This document shows, piece by piece, positions 1 through 7,065 of a stretch of DNA of 10,133 bases. The position numbers were made by a program, and so were the translations under genes. Origin of the DNA: Fimbriimonadaceae bacterium. GTDB taxonomy: Bacteria; Armatimonadota; Fimbriimonadia; Fimbriimonadales; Fimbriimonadaceae. Positions within the stretch are counted from its first letter, which is position 1. Every line of letters starts with the position of its first letter. A model generated the notes under the pieces. It worked only from the letters and a program-made list of their open reading frames with translations, did not search any database and was not told where the DNA came from. The stretch is from positions 1 to 10,133 of the forward strand of contig JACMJO010000288.1 of the NCBI GenBank assembly GCA_014380605.1, read 5' to 3'.

Positions 1-743
1 ACCATCGGGGAGTTTTGAGTACGATCCCCATAGCCTCTAATGTAGTGACCATCAAGGCGCTGCAACCAATGATTTAGTTTCTCGGCATAGGGCCCATATG
101 TATACTTAGCGAATTCGAGGCGTAAGGGCACACCAACCACCTGAAGGAAGTAAGCAAGTTTTTGAGCCTCAATTCGTGTCAGCTTGTAGCCAGGAACGCC
201 GTAGCGACGGAATACGTGGAGCAAAGCGGCTACTTTTTCGGTCATTGCAGGCTTTTTAGTTGCTACTTGCATAGAATCGGCCGCTGGTGCACCGCCTGGT
301 GCGAACATTACAACCTTGACACCATCCAAATTACCCAAAGCCGTTTCAATTAGTGGCCTAACATCGTCCCAGCGCAATCCCCCAAGGCCGCAGCCCAAAG
401 GTGGCACCGCCAAGGACTTGATGTTGTGGGTTTTGATGACATTGACCAAATCATCTAGGCCGGTCTTAATGTCAGCAAGCCGAGCGGATCCTTTCCAATG
501 CCTCTTTGTTGGGAAATTGATGATGAATCGAGGATTCATAAGTGCATCGCTTGCAAACACGAACATATGACCCGGCACAACTTCGCCACGTCGACATGCC
601 TTTTCGTATGCGATAAAATTTTTCGGAAAAGCCTGCTTAAATTGCAATGCAATCCCTTTACCCATAACTCCTACGGTGTTAACCGTATTCACCAACGCTT
701 CGACATCACTGTCAAGAAGGCTGCCAGTTCCTCGTTCAATCAT
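1..743 (-). CDS. darG: DarG antitoxin, macrodomain DNA ADP-ribosyl glycohydrolase (3' end cut by window edge)
   Basis: DarG removes ADP-ribose from thymidine in DNA and so reverses DarT damage; its C-terminal domain is known to bind and neutralise DarT. The reading frame is open from ATG at 743 to the left edge, giving 247 codons. Residues 1-155 form a macrodomain: VNTVNTVGVMGKGIALQF (18-35), NFPTK (76-80, with K80 at the position of the catalytic lysine reported for Thermus DarG), VPPLGCGLGGL (113-123) and MFAPGG (146-151). From about residue 168 the DarG C-terminal domain begins (KLTRIEAQKLAYFLQ, KYTYGPYAEKLNHWL). The usual length is about 350 residues, so roughly 100 are missing at the edge. 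It follows darT with 7 nt between stop and start and no clear Shine-Dalgarno sequence, so translation is probably coupled. The DNA is AT-rich in places (20 G/C of 60 at 601-660), which suggests transfer. Confidence 0.93.
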   Translation of the reverse strand, partial: MIERGTGSLLDSDVEALVNTVNTVGVMGKGIALQFKQAFPKNFIAYEKACRRGEVVPGHMFVFASDALMNPRFIINFPTKRHWKGSARLADIKTGLDDLVNVIKTHNIKSLAVPPLGCGLGGLRWDDVRPLIETALGNLDGVKVVMFAPGGAPAADSMQVATKKPAMTEKVAALLHVFRRYGVPGYKLTRIEAQKLAYFLQVVGVPLRLEFAKYTYGPYAEKLNHWLQRLDGHYIRGYGDRTQNSPM

Positions 744-750
744 TTGCTTT

Positions 751-1377
751 TCAATGGTAGTACCATTCGGGACGATGTCTCACCGGCGTTTGGATTCGCT
801 CATTTGCAAGTGCAAACTGCACATCACTTGCGATTCTTGCCGTGCGCGTTCCTATCTCTTGAATATACTCTAAAGGTAGACGTTTGTATATTAAAAATTC
901 GGCTTGCTTCCGCCTCTTTCGATCGGGTTGTTCAATGGTGTCATGCCAATATCGAGAGTCAACTGTCTCCCAGTCTATGTTTCCAAGATCATCAAGACAA
1001 TCATAGAATTTGCTTACGGCCATGATGCCGTGCCCATCACTGAAGGCGAAAGGCAAGCCAGCTGCAACCACCCGCTCGACATCGATGCGAAGGTGGATAA
1101 TCTGATCTTGGTCCGCTGTTTGGTTTTCTCGGTCGCGATAGAAGACCGTGGCTAACATGGGTGATCGGTTCGTAAAGTAGAAGGGAACATAATCTGAAAG
1201 CGTTCCTTGCGGTCCAACCGGAACCGGCGTCAGTCGTCGGCGATCCTTGATATCTTGATAGGCGAAGGAGAAGGGTCTGTTCATCAGGGCGAGAACGTCT
1301 TCGTCGCACATCAGGTATGAGGCATTCCATATTGCCTGGATGTTCTCGACCCGGGTGATGTGATAGGCGTTGACCAT
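751..1377 (-). CDS. darT: DarT toxin, DNA thymidine ADP-ribosyltransferase
   Basis: DarT uses NAD+ to attach ADP-ribose to thymidines in single-stranded DNA at short sequence motifs, blocking replication; DarG counteracts it. The 208-residue length fits the family (DUF4433). Visible signatures are YHITRVENIQ (5-14, NAD-binding start of the fold), the basic stretch IKDRRRLTPVPVGPQGT (43-59), YVPFYFTNRSPML (63-75) and RKRRKQAEFLI (153-163), where E160 matches the catalytic glutamate of DarT. All key residues appear intact, so the toxin is probably active. The ATG at 1377 is followed directly by GTG; upstream there is only a weak purine run (GACGGAAA) and no strong ribosome binding site. The gene is first in a two-gene operon with darG and divergent from the radical SAM gene, with about 160 bp between the starts. 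AT-rich patches (21 G/C of 60 at 841-900) point to horizontal acquisition. Confidence 0.93.
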   Translation of the reverse strand: MVNAYHITRVENIQAIWNASYLMCDEDVLALMNRPFSFAYQDIKDRRRLTPVPVGPQGTLSDYVPFYFTNRSPMLATVFYRDRENQTADQDQIIHLRIDVERVVAAGLPFAFSDGHGIMAVSKFYDCLDDLGNIDWETVDSRYWHDTIEQPDRKRRKQAEFLIYKRLPLEYIQEIGTRTARIASDVQFALANERIQTPVRHRPEWYYH

Positions 1378-1539
1378 TTTCCGTCAGTAATCTAGTATGG
1401 CTATGAAGGTCATCATGCTCGATCTCCGGAAACTCTTGCCTGGTTTTCCCGTATTGAATCCTCACCCTTAGAACCCACTCCCGGGACCTTCGGATCGGGG
1501 TCTTGAACCTCTGCGGCGGAAATGTCGTATAGTGGATGT
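1378..1539. other. Divergent intergenic region, darT / radical SAM
   Basis: About 160 bp separate the divergent starts of darT and the radical SAM gene. On the plus strand it holds the promoter described at 1503-1533. On the minus strand, possible -10 elements for darT (CATACT or TAGATT, about 11-18 nt before the ATG) are weak and lack a matching -35, so the darT promoter cannot be placed. No operator-like palindrome or terminator is evident. Confidence 0.5.
1503..1533 (+). promoter_or_regulatory. Promoter for radical SAM gene, consistent with a leaderless start
   Basis: TATAGT at 1528-1533 lies exactly 6 nt before ATG 1540, the spacing of a -10 element whose transcript begins at the start codon. 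TTGAAC at 1503-1508 could be the -35, with a rather long 19-bp spacer. The -10 lies downstream of the alternative ATG at 1522, which argues that ATG 1522 is not the start. Confidence 0.5.
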
Positions 1540-2394
1540 ATGTCTACTATGCAAGCTTCGCTTTTCGAGCTGCCAGTTGTGCGTACGCCCCCGAAGGTTG
1601 GGCGCGCATTTGTTAGACAGATCGAGTCGCAGAGCATCCTGACCCCGACCAAAGGCCGGTTGGCGGCTTATGATTTCTCGCTGAACCCCTACCGAGGATG
1701 CGGATTCGGATGCAGCTATTGCTACGCCGCGTTCTTCGTTCCCGACGACGTCCGTCGCGACGCGTGGGGAGAGTGGGTGGAGGTCAAGGCCAATGCCGTG
1801 CAGCTCTTGGCCAAGCATCGGGACCTGGGCGACGCTCGGATCTACATGAGCTCCGTGACCGACCCGTACCAGCCGCTGGAGGACTCGACCAGGCTGAGCC
1901 GATCGATCCTGGAGCACCTTGCCGACCGCGCCGAGCAGCCTCGAATCGTGATCCAGACCCGGGGCCCGCTGGTGACCCGAGACATCGACGTGCTATCCCG
2001 CTTCCGCCACCTTCGGGTCAACATGAGCATCACCACCGACTCGGACGAGGTTCGAAAGCGGTTCGAGCCCAGTTGCGCGAGCATCGAGCGAAGGCTTCAG
2101 GCGGTGCGGGACCTGAAAGAGGCGGGGATCAAGGTTGGGGTGTGCGTTTCACCCATGCTGCCGATCGAGGACCCGATCGGGTTTGCGCGGACGTTGCGAG
2201 ATTTGCATGCGGACCGGTATGCGGCTTCCTTCTTCCATTCCTCGGATCGGCTGTTCTCCAGCAGCACGGGCCAGAAGGCGACGGACATCGCGAAGGAGTT
2301 CGAGTGGACGCACTCCCGATACGCTCGGGCGAAGGAGATTTTGAAGCAGCTGGTTCCCGGATTTGACGGACCGGGCGGATTCGACCCCGAGTAG
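1540..2394 (+). CDS. SPL-family radical SAM protein
   Basis: This is an iron-sulfur protein that cleaves S-adenosylmethionine to make a radical. It belongs to the group that includes spore photoproduct lyase (SplB, COG1533), but its substrate is unknown. The cluster motif NPYRGCGFGCSYCYA places cysteines in a C-x3-C-x2-C pattern (C54, C58, C61 when counted from ATG 1540), as in SplB. Further family features are YMSSVTDPYQPLE, RIVIQTRGPLVTRD, VNMSITTDSDEVRKRFEP and GVCVSPMLPI, which build the TIM-barrel core; the C-terminus (FFHSSDRLFSS) is typical of this broad family. The length is 284 residues. ATG 1540 is preferred over ATG 1522 because a good -10 element lies between them. The organism need not form spores: most family members occur in non-sporulating bacteria. 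The gene may be co-transcribed with the isomerase gene 18 nt downstream, although that gene has its own -10-like element. Confidence 0.85.
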   Translation: MSTMQASLFELPVVRTPPKVGRAFVRQIESQSILTPTKGRLAAYDFSLNPYRGCGFGCSYCYAAFFVPDDVRRDAWGEWVEVKANAVQLLAKHRDLGDARIYMSSVTDPYQPLEDSTRLSRSILEHLADRAEQPRIVIQTRGPLVTRDIDVLSRFRHLRVNMSITTDSDEVRKRFEPSCASIERRLQAVRDLKEAGIKVGVCVSPMLPIEDPIGFARTLRDLHADRYAASFFHSSDRLFSSSTGQKATDIAKEFEWTHSRYARAKEILKQLVPGFDGPGGFDPE

Positions 2395-2397
2395 GGA

Positions 2398-2403
2398 TAA
2401 AAT
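2398..2403 (+). promoter_or_regulatory. -10-like element TAAAAT before the isomerase gene
   Basis: TAAAAT lies 9 nt before ATG 2413, in the 18-nt gap after the radical SAM stop codon. No convincing -35 is seen at the right distance and there is no Shine-Dalgarno sequence for ATG 2413. An almost leaderless transcript or coupling to the upstream gene are both possible. Confidence 0.3.
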
Positions 2404-2412
2404 GCGCGCGAT

Positions 2413-3285
2413 ATGCTCAGCACGCGCACCGGTGGATTTGCGATTGGTTTTCGGAGAGGTTGGAGCGATTGGCAGAAGGACCTTCCCTCGCTGATCGAAT
2501 GGTCGAAGGCCAATAACCTCGGCGTCATAGATTTGGGGCGGGACGGGGATACCTCGGCGAAGTCGGTGGTCGATGCGGGTCTGACCGTTGGTTCGGTCGA
2601 TCTTGCCGAATGGCAGGGAATGATCTCGGCCGACGCCAGCAAGCGCAAAGACGCCGTTCAGCGCAATGCGGAGTATGTGGCCGCCTGTGCCGCCGCGGGG
2701 GCTTACAACCACTTCCTGGTGATGCTTCCGGAGGATGCCTCCAAGAACCGCGCAGAGAACTTTGGCTACATGGTGGACAGCTTGAATGCGCTTTCGCCTT
2801 CGTTAGAGAAACATGGAGCGCGCCTGGTAATCGAGGGTTGGCCGGGACCGGGGGCGCTTGTCTGCACTCCCGAGGGCTATCGCGCCTGTTTCGACCATTG
2901 TCCCTCGCCCTCGATCGGGGTGAACTACGACCCCTCGCATCTCGTCCGCATGGGAATCGATCCCATTCGATTTGTAGGGGAATTCAAGGACAGGATTTAT
3001 CACATCCACGGCAAGGACACGGAGATCATCGATCAGGCCCTGTACGAATTCGGGACAGAGCAACCCGCGACGTTTGCCAAGGGGCACGGCTTCGGAGCCC
3101 ACCACTGGCGCTACACCATCCCCGGCCATGGCGGCATTCGGTGGATGGAGGCGTTCGCGATTTTGGCCAAGAATGGCTACAAGGGCGCGGTGAGCATCGA
3201 GCTGGAGGATGAGAACTTTAATGGGTCGGAGTCCGGCGAGAAGGAGGGAATTCTCGCCGGAGCCGCGTTCTTGGCAAGCTGCTAA
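2413..3285 (+). CDS. Sugar phosphate isomerase/epimerase (xylose isomerase-like TIM barrel)
   Basis: The protein has 290 residues, the usual size for the AP-endonuclease-2/xylose isomerase-like superfamily, whose members use a divalent metal to isomerise or epimerise sugars and inositol derivatives in the cytoplasm. The expected metal-binding order is visible: E141 in VIEGWPGPG, D173 and H176 in NYDPSHL, H197/H199 in YHIHGKD, the H-rich GAHHWRYTIPGHGGI (228-242) and E263/E265 in SIELEDE. There is no signal peptide. The exact substrate cannot be read from the sequence. It is convergent with a Gfo/Idh/MocA dehydrogenase whose stop codon is only 3 nt away; such pairs commonly act on the same sugar or cyclitol, which is inference here. 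The start at ATG 2413 lacks a Shine-Dalgarno sequence. Confidence 0.82.
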   Translation: MLSTRTGGFAIGFRRGWSDWQKDLPSLIEWSKANNLGVIDLGRDGDTSAKSVVDAGLTVGSVDLAEWQGMISADASKRKDAVQRNAEYVAACAAAGAYNHFLVMLPEDASKNRAENFGYMVDSLNALSPSLEKHGARLVIEGWPGPGALVCTPEGYRACFDHCPSPSIGVNYDPSHLVRMGIDPIRFVGEFKDRIYHIHGKDTEIIDQALYEFGTEQPATFAKGHGFGAHHWRYTIPGHGGIRWMEAFAILAKNGYKGAVSIELEDENFNGSESGEKEGILAGAAFLASC

Positions 3286-3288
3286 GGC

Positions 3289-4281
3289 TTAACCGAGGCT
3301 GTCGACGGAAACTGCGTTACCCCCGCTAGCGCCAGACTTCCAAGCGGCTTCGGTGAGCCGGATGACTTCCAGACCGCACTCAAAGGGCGATTCGACTTTG
3401 CCTCGGCCCTGGATGGCATCGACAAAGTTCTGGTCTGCGGTCGTGCCTCCCACGAGGGATTCCGCCTTGAAGCGGTTTCCATCGGTGTACATCACGGTCA
3501 TTCCCTGATCCTGGCGGATGGTGAACATCATGCGCTCGCACCAGATGGTGATGTCCTCATGCCACTTGGGCGCGTCGCCGACCACGGTGATCGTCCCAAG
3601 TGCGCCGTTTCGGAACTTGATCGACAGGGCGGAATCGATGTCTACCGCCGTGCCGCGATTATCTATATTCGCCGACACGGACTCGGCTTGGAGGCCGGTC
3701 GACCAGAGCATGATGTCTACCAAGTGGCTTCCCGAGTCATTCAATTGGCCGCCGCCGCTTAAGCCCAGGTCTTGCCGCCACGTTCCGGCCGTTCCCTTCT
3801 TCCAGCCTTGGCATTGCAAGGCGGCGATGTAGGTCACTTCCCCGGCTTCCCCGGAGAGAATCCGATCGCGGATGTATCGGAACTCGGCTTGGAAGTGGCG
3901 CTGGTAGCTGACCATGCCTTGCTTCCCCGCCTTGTCCCGAGCCGCAATGACCCGGTGGGCGTCGGGGGTTGTGGTGACCATCGGCTTTTCACAGAGGGTA
4001 TGAAGGCCATGCTCCAGCGAAAACAGGATTTGGTCCACATGCTGGGTGTGAGGGGTCGCGATCATGACCGCATCCACGTTGCCCTTTTCGATCATCTCGC
4101 GGTAGTCGTGGAAGGCTGGAAGGTCGGCCGTCGCGACATGGGCATTCCGCATGCTGGCGATCTGGTCGTCTGCGGTATCCGCCAGGGCGACGATCTCTGC
4201 ATCCTTGACCTTGAGCAAATTCCCGACTCGATGCCTTTGAAACCCGCCGCACCCGATTAATCCGATTCTCACTTTTTCCAT
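3289..4281 (-). CDS. Gfo/Idh/MocA-family NAD(P)-dependent oxidoreductase
   Basis: This family oxidises or reduces sugars and inositols with NAD(P). The 330-residue protein opens with a Rossmann fold (KVRIGLIGCGGF, residues 3-14, glycine-rich dinucleotide loop) and has the hallmark EKP (98-100, K99 catalytic) inside HTLCEKPMVTT. It continues with the C-terminal alpha/beta domain containing GGGQLNDSGSHLVD (177-190), where D182 and H186 are the usual catalytic/substrate residues. ATG 4281 was chosen because AGGAG stands 10 nt upstream and the family N-terminus starts there. A GTG 108 nt further upstream would add 36 residues with no family match. There is no Tat or Sec signal, so it is cytoplasmic. 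It is convergent with the isomerase (3-nt gap) and divergent from the protease gene. Confidence 0.88.
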   Translation of the reverse strand: MEKVRIGLIGCGGFQRHRVGNLLKVKDAEIVALADTADDQIASMRNAHVATADLPAFHDYREMIEKGNVDAVMIATPHTQHVDQILFSLEHGLHTLCEKPMVTTTPDAHRVIAARDKAGKQGMVSYQRHFQAEFRYIRDRILSGEAGEVTYIAALQCQGWKKGTAGTWRQDLGLSGGGQLNDSGSHLVDIMLWSTGLQAESVSANIDNRGTAVDIDSALSIKFRNGALGTITVVGDAPKWHEDITIWCERMMFTIRQDQGMTVMYTDGNRFKAESLVGGTTADQNFVDAIQGRGKVESPFECGLEVIRLTEAAWKSGASGGNAVSVDSLG

Positions 4282-4291
4282 TGAAGCTAGT

Positions 4292-4296
4292 CTCCT
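4292..4296 (-). promoter_or_regulatory. Shine-Dalgarno sequence of the Gfo/Idh gene
   Basis: AGGAG on the minus strand stands 10 nt before ATG 4281. It is the clearest Shine-Dalgarno sequence before any start in the window and fixes this start against the upstream in-frame GTG at 4389. Confidence 0.65.
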
Positions 4297-4394
4297 GAGC
4301 CATCTCAGAGATTCGATAAGTCCCCTTCCACTGTCCTGCCTGAACTCCGCAATTGCGACGTAGCCAGCAAATTTACGGAGAAACCTCACAAAGA

Positions 4395-4410
4395 CTGTAA
4401 AGTTTTACAG
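4395..4410. promoter_or_regulatory. Operator-like palindrome CTGTAAAGTTTTACAG
   Basis: The arms CTGTAAA and TTTACAG are perfect reverse complements around a central GT. The pattern CTGT-N8-ACAG is the same as the LexA (SOS) box of gammaproteobacteria. Whether LexA in this lineage reads that box is unknown, and other dimeric repressors could bind it. It lies in the divergent region, 52 nt before the protease start and 113 nt before the Gfo/Idh start. TTTACA within the right arm could also serve as a -35 for the protease gene, but the matching -10 is poor. Confidence 0.45.
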
Positions 4411-4462
4411 GTTCTTTGCCGATGGTTGGTAGTAGAAACGCCGCCTATGGAATGAACTTCCC

Positions 4463-5233
4463 GTGGGGATCACATTGCGGGATAGGCTCAGTAAGGCGCT
4501 TTCTGGGAGAGCACGAATTTTGCGTTGGGGAGCGCTAGCCAGACTTACAGTAGCCGCAATCGCGATCTGTCCATCCTTCGCCTCGGCGGATCTGGATGAG
4601 CACAACTACTTGCCCAGCGTGCTGAACCACCTTCAAAAGGCGAAGTCTGCCCTTGAAAGCGGGCAAGATGGACTCGCCGTTGCCCACTCAAGGATGATCC
4701 TTCACGACCAAGGAATCAGGGTCTTCATCGATCTATCTGAGACGCCCTCGTCGCTCCAAGAATCCTGCCGAAAAGCGGCGCTCAAGGCGGTTGAGACTTG
4801 GAATGAGACTCTTGGGGCAGGGTCATTGAACCTTGTCGATACGGCAGGAGCCGCAGAAGCTCGAATCGTGTTCAGCAAAGAGGTTCTTCTTAGAGGCGTT
4901 CAGGTCGGCGGGTATTGCGCTCAGTCCAGATCGGTTAGCTTCAGCACCAACGGAAGCGCGGTTGGCACCTACAGCGCAACGATCTACTCCAGATATCAGT
5001 TGCCGAGCGGGCAACTGCTAAGCGATGACTGCCTCGTCAATGTAGTCACCCATGAGATTGGACACATGTACGGGCTCAACGACTGCGCAGACTCGTCGCA
5101 TTTGATGGGGGCCCTCAATCCATCTAAGCCTAAAACCGACCTCCAAGCCGACGAATTGGAGGCATTAAGGCAACTTCGCCTAATGGCATTCGAAATCCAG
5201 CGCACGATCGACGCCAGAAGCAAAGGAAATTAG
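4463..5233 (+). CDS. Secreted matrixin-like zinc metalloprotease
   Basis: The 256-residue protein has a basic N-terminus, a hydrophobic stretch (about 25-37) and a likely signal-peptidase site after ASA (residues 40-42), so it is probably exported. The C-terminal half carries the zinc motif THEIGHMYGLND: H197, E198 (general base) and H201, with D207 at the place where matrixins have a third histidine. A Met-turn follows (SSHLMG, M215) at the 8-residue spacing typical of matrixins. Cysteines C152, C190 and C208 may form a disulfide. The GTG at 4463 begins the longest frame with an intact signal peptide; TTG 4475 is an alternative. No good ribosome binding site is visible. Its target is unknown. 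It ends 23 nt before the methionine-synthesis gene, which has its own -10 element, so a functional link is not implied. Confidence 0.72.
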   Translation: MGITLRDRLSKALSGRARILRWGALARLTVAAIAICPSFASADLDEHNYLPSVLNHLQKAKSALESGQDGLAVAHSRMILHDQGIRVFIDLSETPSSLQESCRKAALKAVETWNETLGAGSLNLVDTAGAAEARIVFSKEVLLRGVQVGGYCAQSRSVSFSTNGSAVGTYSATIYSRYQLPSGQLLSDDCLVNVVTHEIGHMYGLNDCADSSHLMGALNPSKPKTDLQADELEALRQLRLMAFEIQRTIDARSKGN

Positions 5234-5243
5234 GCCCGATAGG

Positions 5244-5249
5244 TACAAT
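5244..5249 (+). promoter_or_regulatory. -10 element TACAAT, likely leaderless start of the methyltransferase/reductase gene
   Basis: TACAAT ends 7 nt before GTG 5257 in the short gap after the protease stop codon. There is no Shine-Dalgarno sequence and no clear -35. The spacing suits a transcript that begins at the GTG. Confidence 0.45.
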
Positions 5250-5256
5250 TGAACCT

Positions 5257-7065
5257 GTGCGACTTTTGCGGGCGCTCGAATCCCCAGTCCTGATCGGAGA
5301 CGGTGCCAACGGCACATGTCTTGCGACTTTGGGATTCGCCAACCAGCCCTACGACTTGGCCAATCTCCTTGCCCCCGACCTCGTTAGACAGGTCCATCGA
5401 GCCTATTTCGATGCTGGGGCCGACTTTGTCGAGACGAACACCTTCCAGGCAAATGCGATCCGCCTAGAGGGTCGGGGCATTAATATTCGAGACCTGAATC
5501 TTGCGGGAGCCCGAGTGGCCCGTGAAGCGGCGGGCGAAGAAGGGGTGGTTCTGGGTGCGATTGGTCCGGTTGGAAAGCCGATTGAACCGATCGGACATAC
5601 CACGGCCGCCCAGGTAGCGGAGGCGGTCAAGGAACAAGCCCTCGCCTTGGAAGAGGGGGGCGTCGATGGGTTCATTCTTGAAACCTACATCGACATGACC
5701 GAGCTTCAAATCGCGGTCGAGGCACTTCATGAAGTCACCAGCTTGCCGATTATCGTCAGCAAGGCATACATCGAGGATGGAGAGATGCTGGCCGAAGGGC
5801 TCCCGGTGCGCTGCACCACCCAGATGAACGACCTAGGCGTAGTCGCGGTTGGAGCCAACTGCATCGTCGGACCGCAACGCATGCTGGACCTCGTCCGGAT
5901 GATCTCCGAGACCACCGACCTTCCGATCCTTGCCTTCCCAACTCCTGGGATGCCTCAGTTGGTCAAGGGTCAGGTCACCTATGACACCCACCCCGAGTAC
6001 TTTGCCAAGGCGGCGGCGAGGCTGGTGGAAGAGGGTGCTAAGATCATCGGTGGCTGTTGTGGAACGACGCCCGAGCATGTTCGACACCTTAGCCAGTATC
6101 TCAAGCAGAAGGCGGTTAAGCCAAAGATTCACGCCAGAGTCATCTCGACCGAGCGCGAGAAGGCTCCTCTGCCGAGCTCTGAGCCCACTGAATTGGCGCA
6201 GAAGATCGGGCGCAAGTTCGTCACTGCCGTGGAAATGGACGTTCCCCGCGGACTAAAAATCGACAAGCTGATTGCCAGTTGCAAGGCGTTGAAGATATCT
6301 GGGGCAGACGTTATCAACATCTCGGATGGCGCACGGGCAAGGCTTCGCATGAACCCTTCTGCGGTGGCGTCCTTGATCCAAACAAGGGTAGGCATTGAGG
6401 CAACGATGCATTTCTCCTGCCGAGACAGAAACCTTCTGGCGATCCAAGCGGACCTTTTGGGTTGCCACGCGATCGGTGTTCGGAATATCCTCGCGGTGAC
6501 GGGAGACCCCGCCAACATCGGCGACTATCCCAGCGCCACCAGCGTCTTCGATATCGACGCCATCGGGCTTGTGCGCATCCTCAGTAGGTTCAACGACGGT
6601 ATCGACTTGGCGGGGTACAGCGTGGGAGTCAAGTGCGCGTTTACCATCGCTTGCGCTTACAACCCATTGTCCATCGATGCTGATTTGGAATTGGATAGGC
6701 TGAAGAGGAAGGTCGATGCGGGCGCAAATGTGGTTTACACCCAACCGGTTTTTGATGAGGCAATTGCCGAGCAAGCGGTTGAGACTTGCCGCAAGCTTGG
6801 CATTCCCGTTTTCGTAGGTGTTTTGCCGCTGAAGAGCCAGAAGCACTCCGAGTTTATGCACAACGAGGTCCCGGGCGTTGAGATTCCAGAATGGCTCCGA
6901 AAACGGATGGCTGAGTCTCCAGACGATGCCACGTCTCTGGCGATTGGGGTTGAGGAAGCCCAGAGGCTCTCCCGGGCGATTCGAACGATGGCTCAAGGTC
7001 TTTATCTAATGCCGCCTTTCGGGTCACCGCAGATTGCTCAGCAGGTAATGGAAGCCGTTGTGTGA
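5257..7065 (+). CDS. Bifunctional homocysteine S-methyltransferase / 5,10-methylenetetrahydrofolate reductase
   Basis: This fused enzyme resembles Bacillus YitJ (about 610 residues; 602 here) and is cytoplasmic. The N-terminal half (about 1-290) transfers a methyl group to homocysteine to make methionine. It has GDGANGT near the start and the three zinc ligands C202 (GANCIVGP) and C267/C268 (GGCCGT). The C-terminal half (about 320-600) is a MetF-type TIM barrel that uses FAD to reduce methylene-tetrahydrofolate to methyl-tetrahydrofolate. E326 (AVEMDVPRG) and D417 (AVTGDPANIGDY) stand at the positions of the catalytic glutamate and FAD/folate-binding aspartate; VVYTQPVFD is a further MetF motif. 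A linker of about 30 residues joins the halves. The start is GTG 5257, set 7 nt after a TACAAT element. No SAM or other methionine-responsive riboswitch could fit in the 23-nt gap before it. The catalytic residues appear intact, so both activities are expected. Confidence 0.93.
   Translation: MRLLRALESPVLIGDGANGTCLATLGFANQPYDLANLLAPDLVRQVHRAYFDAGADFVETNTFQANAIRLEGRGINIRDLNLAGARVAREAAGEEGVVLGAIGPVGKPIEPIGHTTAAQVAEAVKEQALALEEGGVDGFILETYIDMTELQIAVEALHEVTSLPIIVSKAYIEDGEMLAEGLPVRCTTQMNDLGVVAVGANCIVGPQRMLDLVRMISETTDLPILAFPTPGMPQLVKGQVTYDTHPEYFAKAAARLVEEGAKIIGGCCGTTPEHVRHLSQYLKQKAVKPKIHARVISTEREKAPLPSSEPTELAQKIGRKFVTAVEMDVPRGLKIDKLIASCKALKISGADVINISDGARARLRMNPSAVASLIQTRVGIEATMHFSCRDRNLLAIQADLLGCHAIGVRNILAVTGDPANIGDYPSATSVFDIDAIGLVRILSRFNDGIDLAGYSVGVKCAFTIACAYNPLSIDADLELDRLKRKVDAGANVVYTQPVFDEAIAEQAVETCRKLGIPVFVGVLPLKSQKHSEFMHNEVPGVEIPEWLRKRMAESPDDATSLAIGVEEAQRLSRAIRTMAQGLYLMPPFGSPQIAQQVMEAVV

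Noticed and set aside
498..1025. Plus-strand open frame of 175 codons
   Set aside because: It is antisense across the junction of darG and darT, both of which have clear family motifs on the minus strand; its own sequence resembles no protein.
1522..1539. ATG 1522 as start of the radical SAM protein
   Set aside because: A TATAGT -10 element lies downstream of it and exactly 6 nt before ATG 1540; the extra six residues (MSYSGC) match no family N-terminus.
2149..2712. Minus-strand open frames over the radical SAM/isomerase junction
   Set aside because: They cross two well-supported plus-strand genes and have no recognisable motifs.
3772..4260. Plus-strand open frame of 162 codons
   Set aside because: It is opposite the dinucleotide-binding half of the Gfo/Idh gene, and no family resemblance or start signal is seen.
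4282..4389. 36-residue N-terminal extension of the Gfo/Idh protein from GTG 4389
   Set aside because: The Rossmann fold starts right after ATG 4281, which has AGGAG 10 nt upstream; the extension has no signal or family match.
6253..6996. Minus-strand open frame of 247 codons
   Set aside because: It lies wholly opposite the MetF-type half of the bifunctional enzyme, whose motifs are intact; the long antisense frame reflects high-GC codon use.
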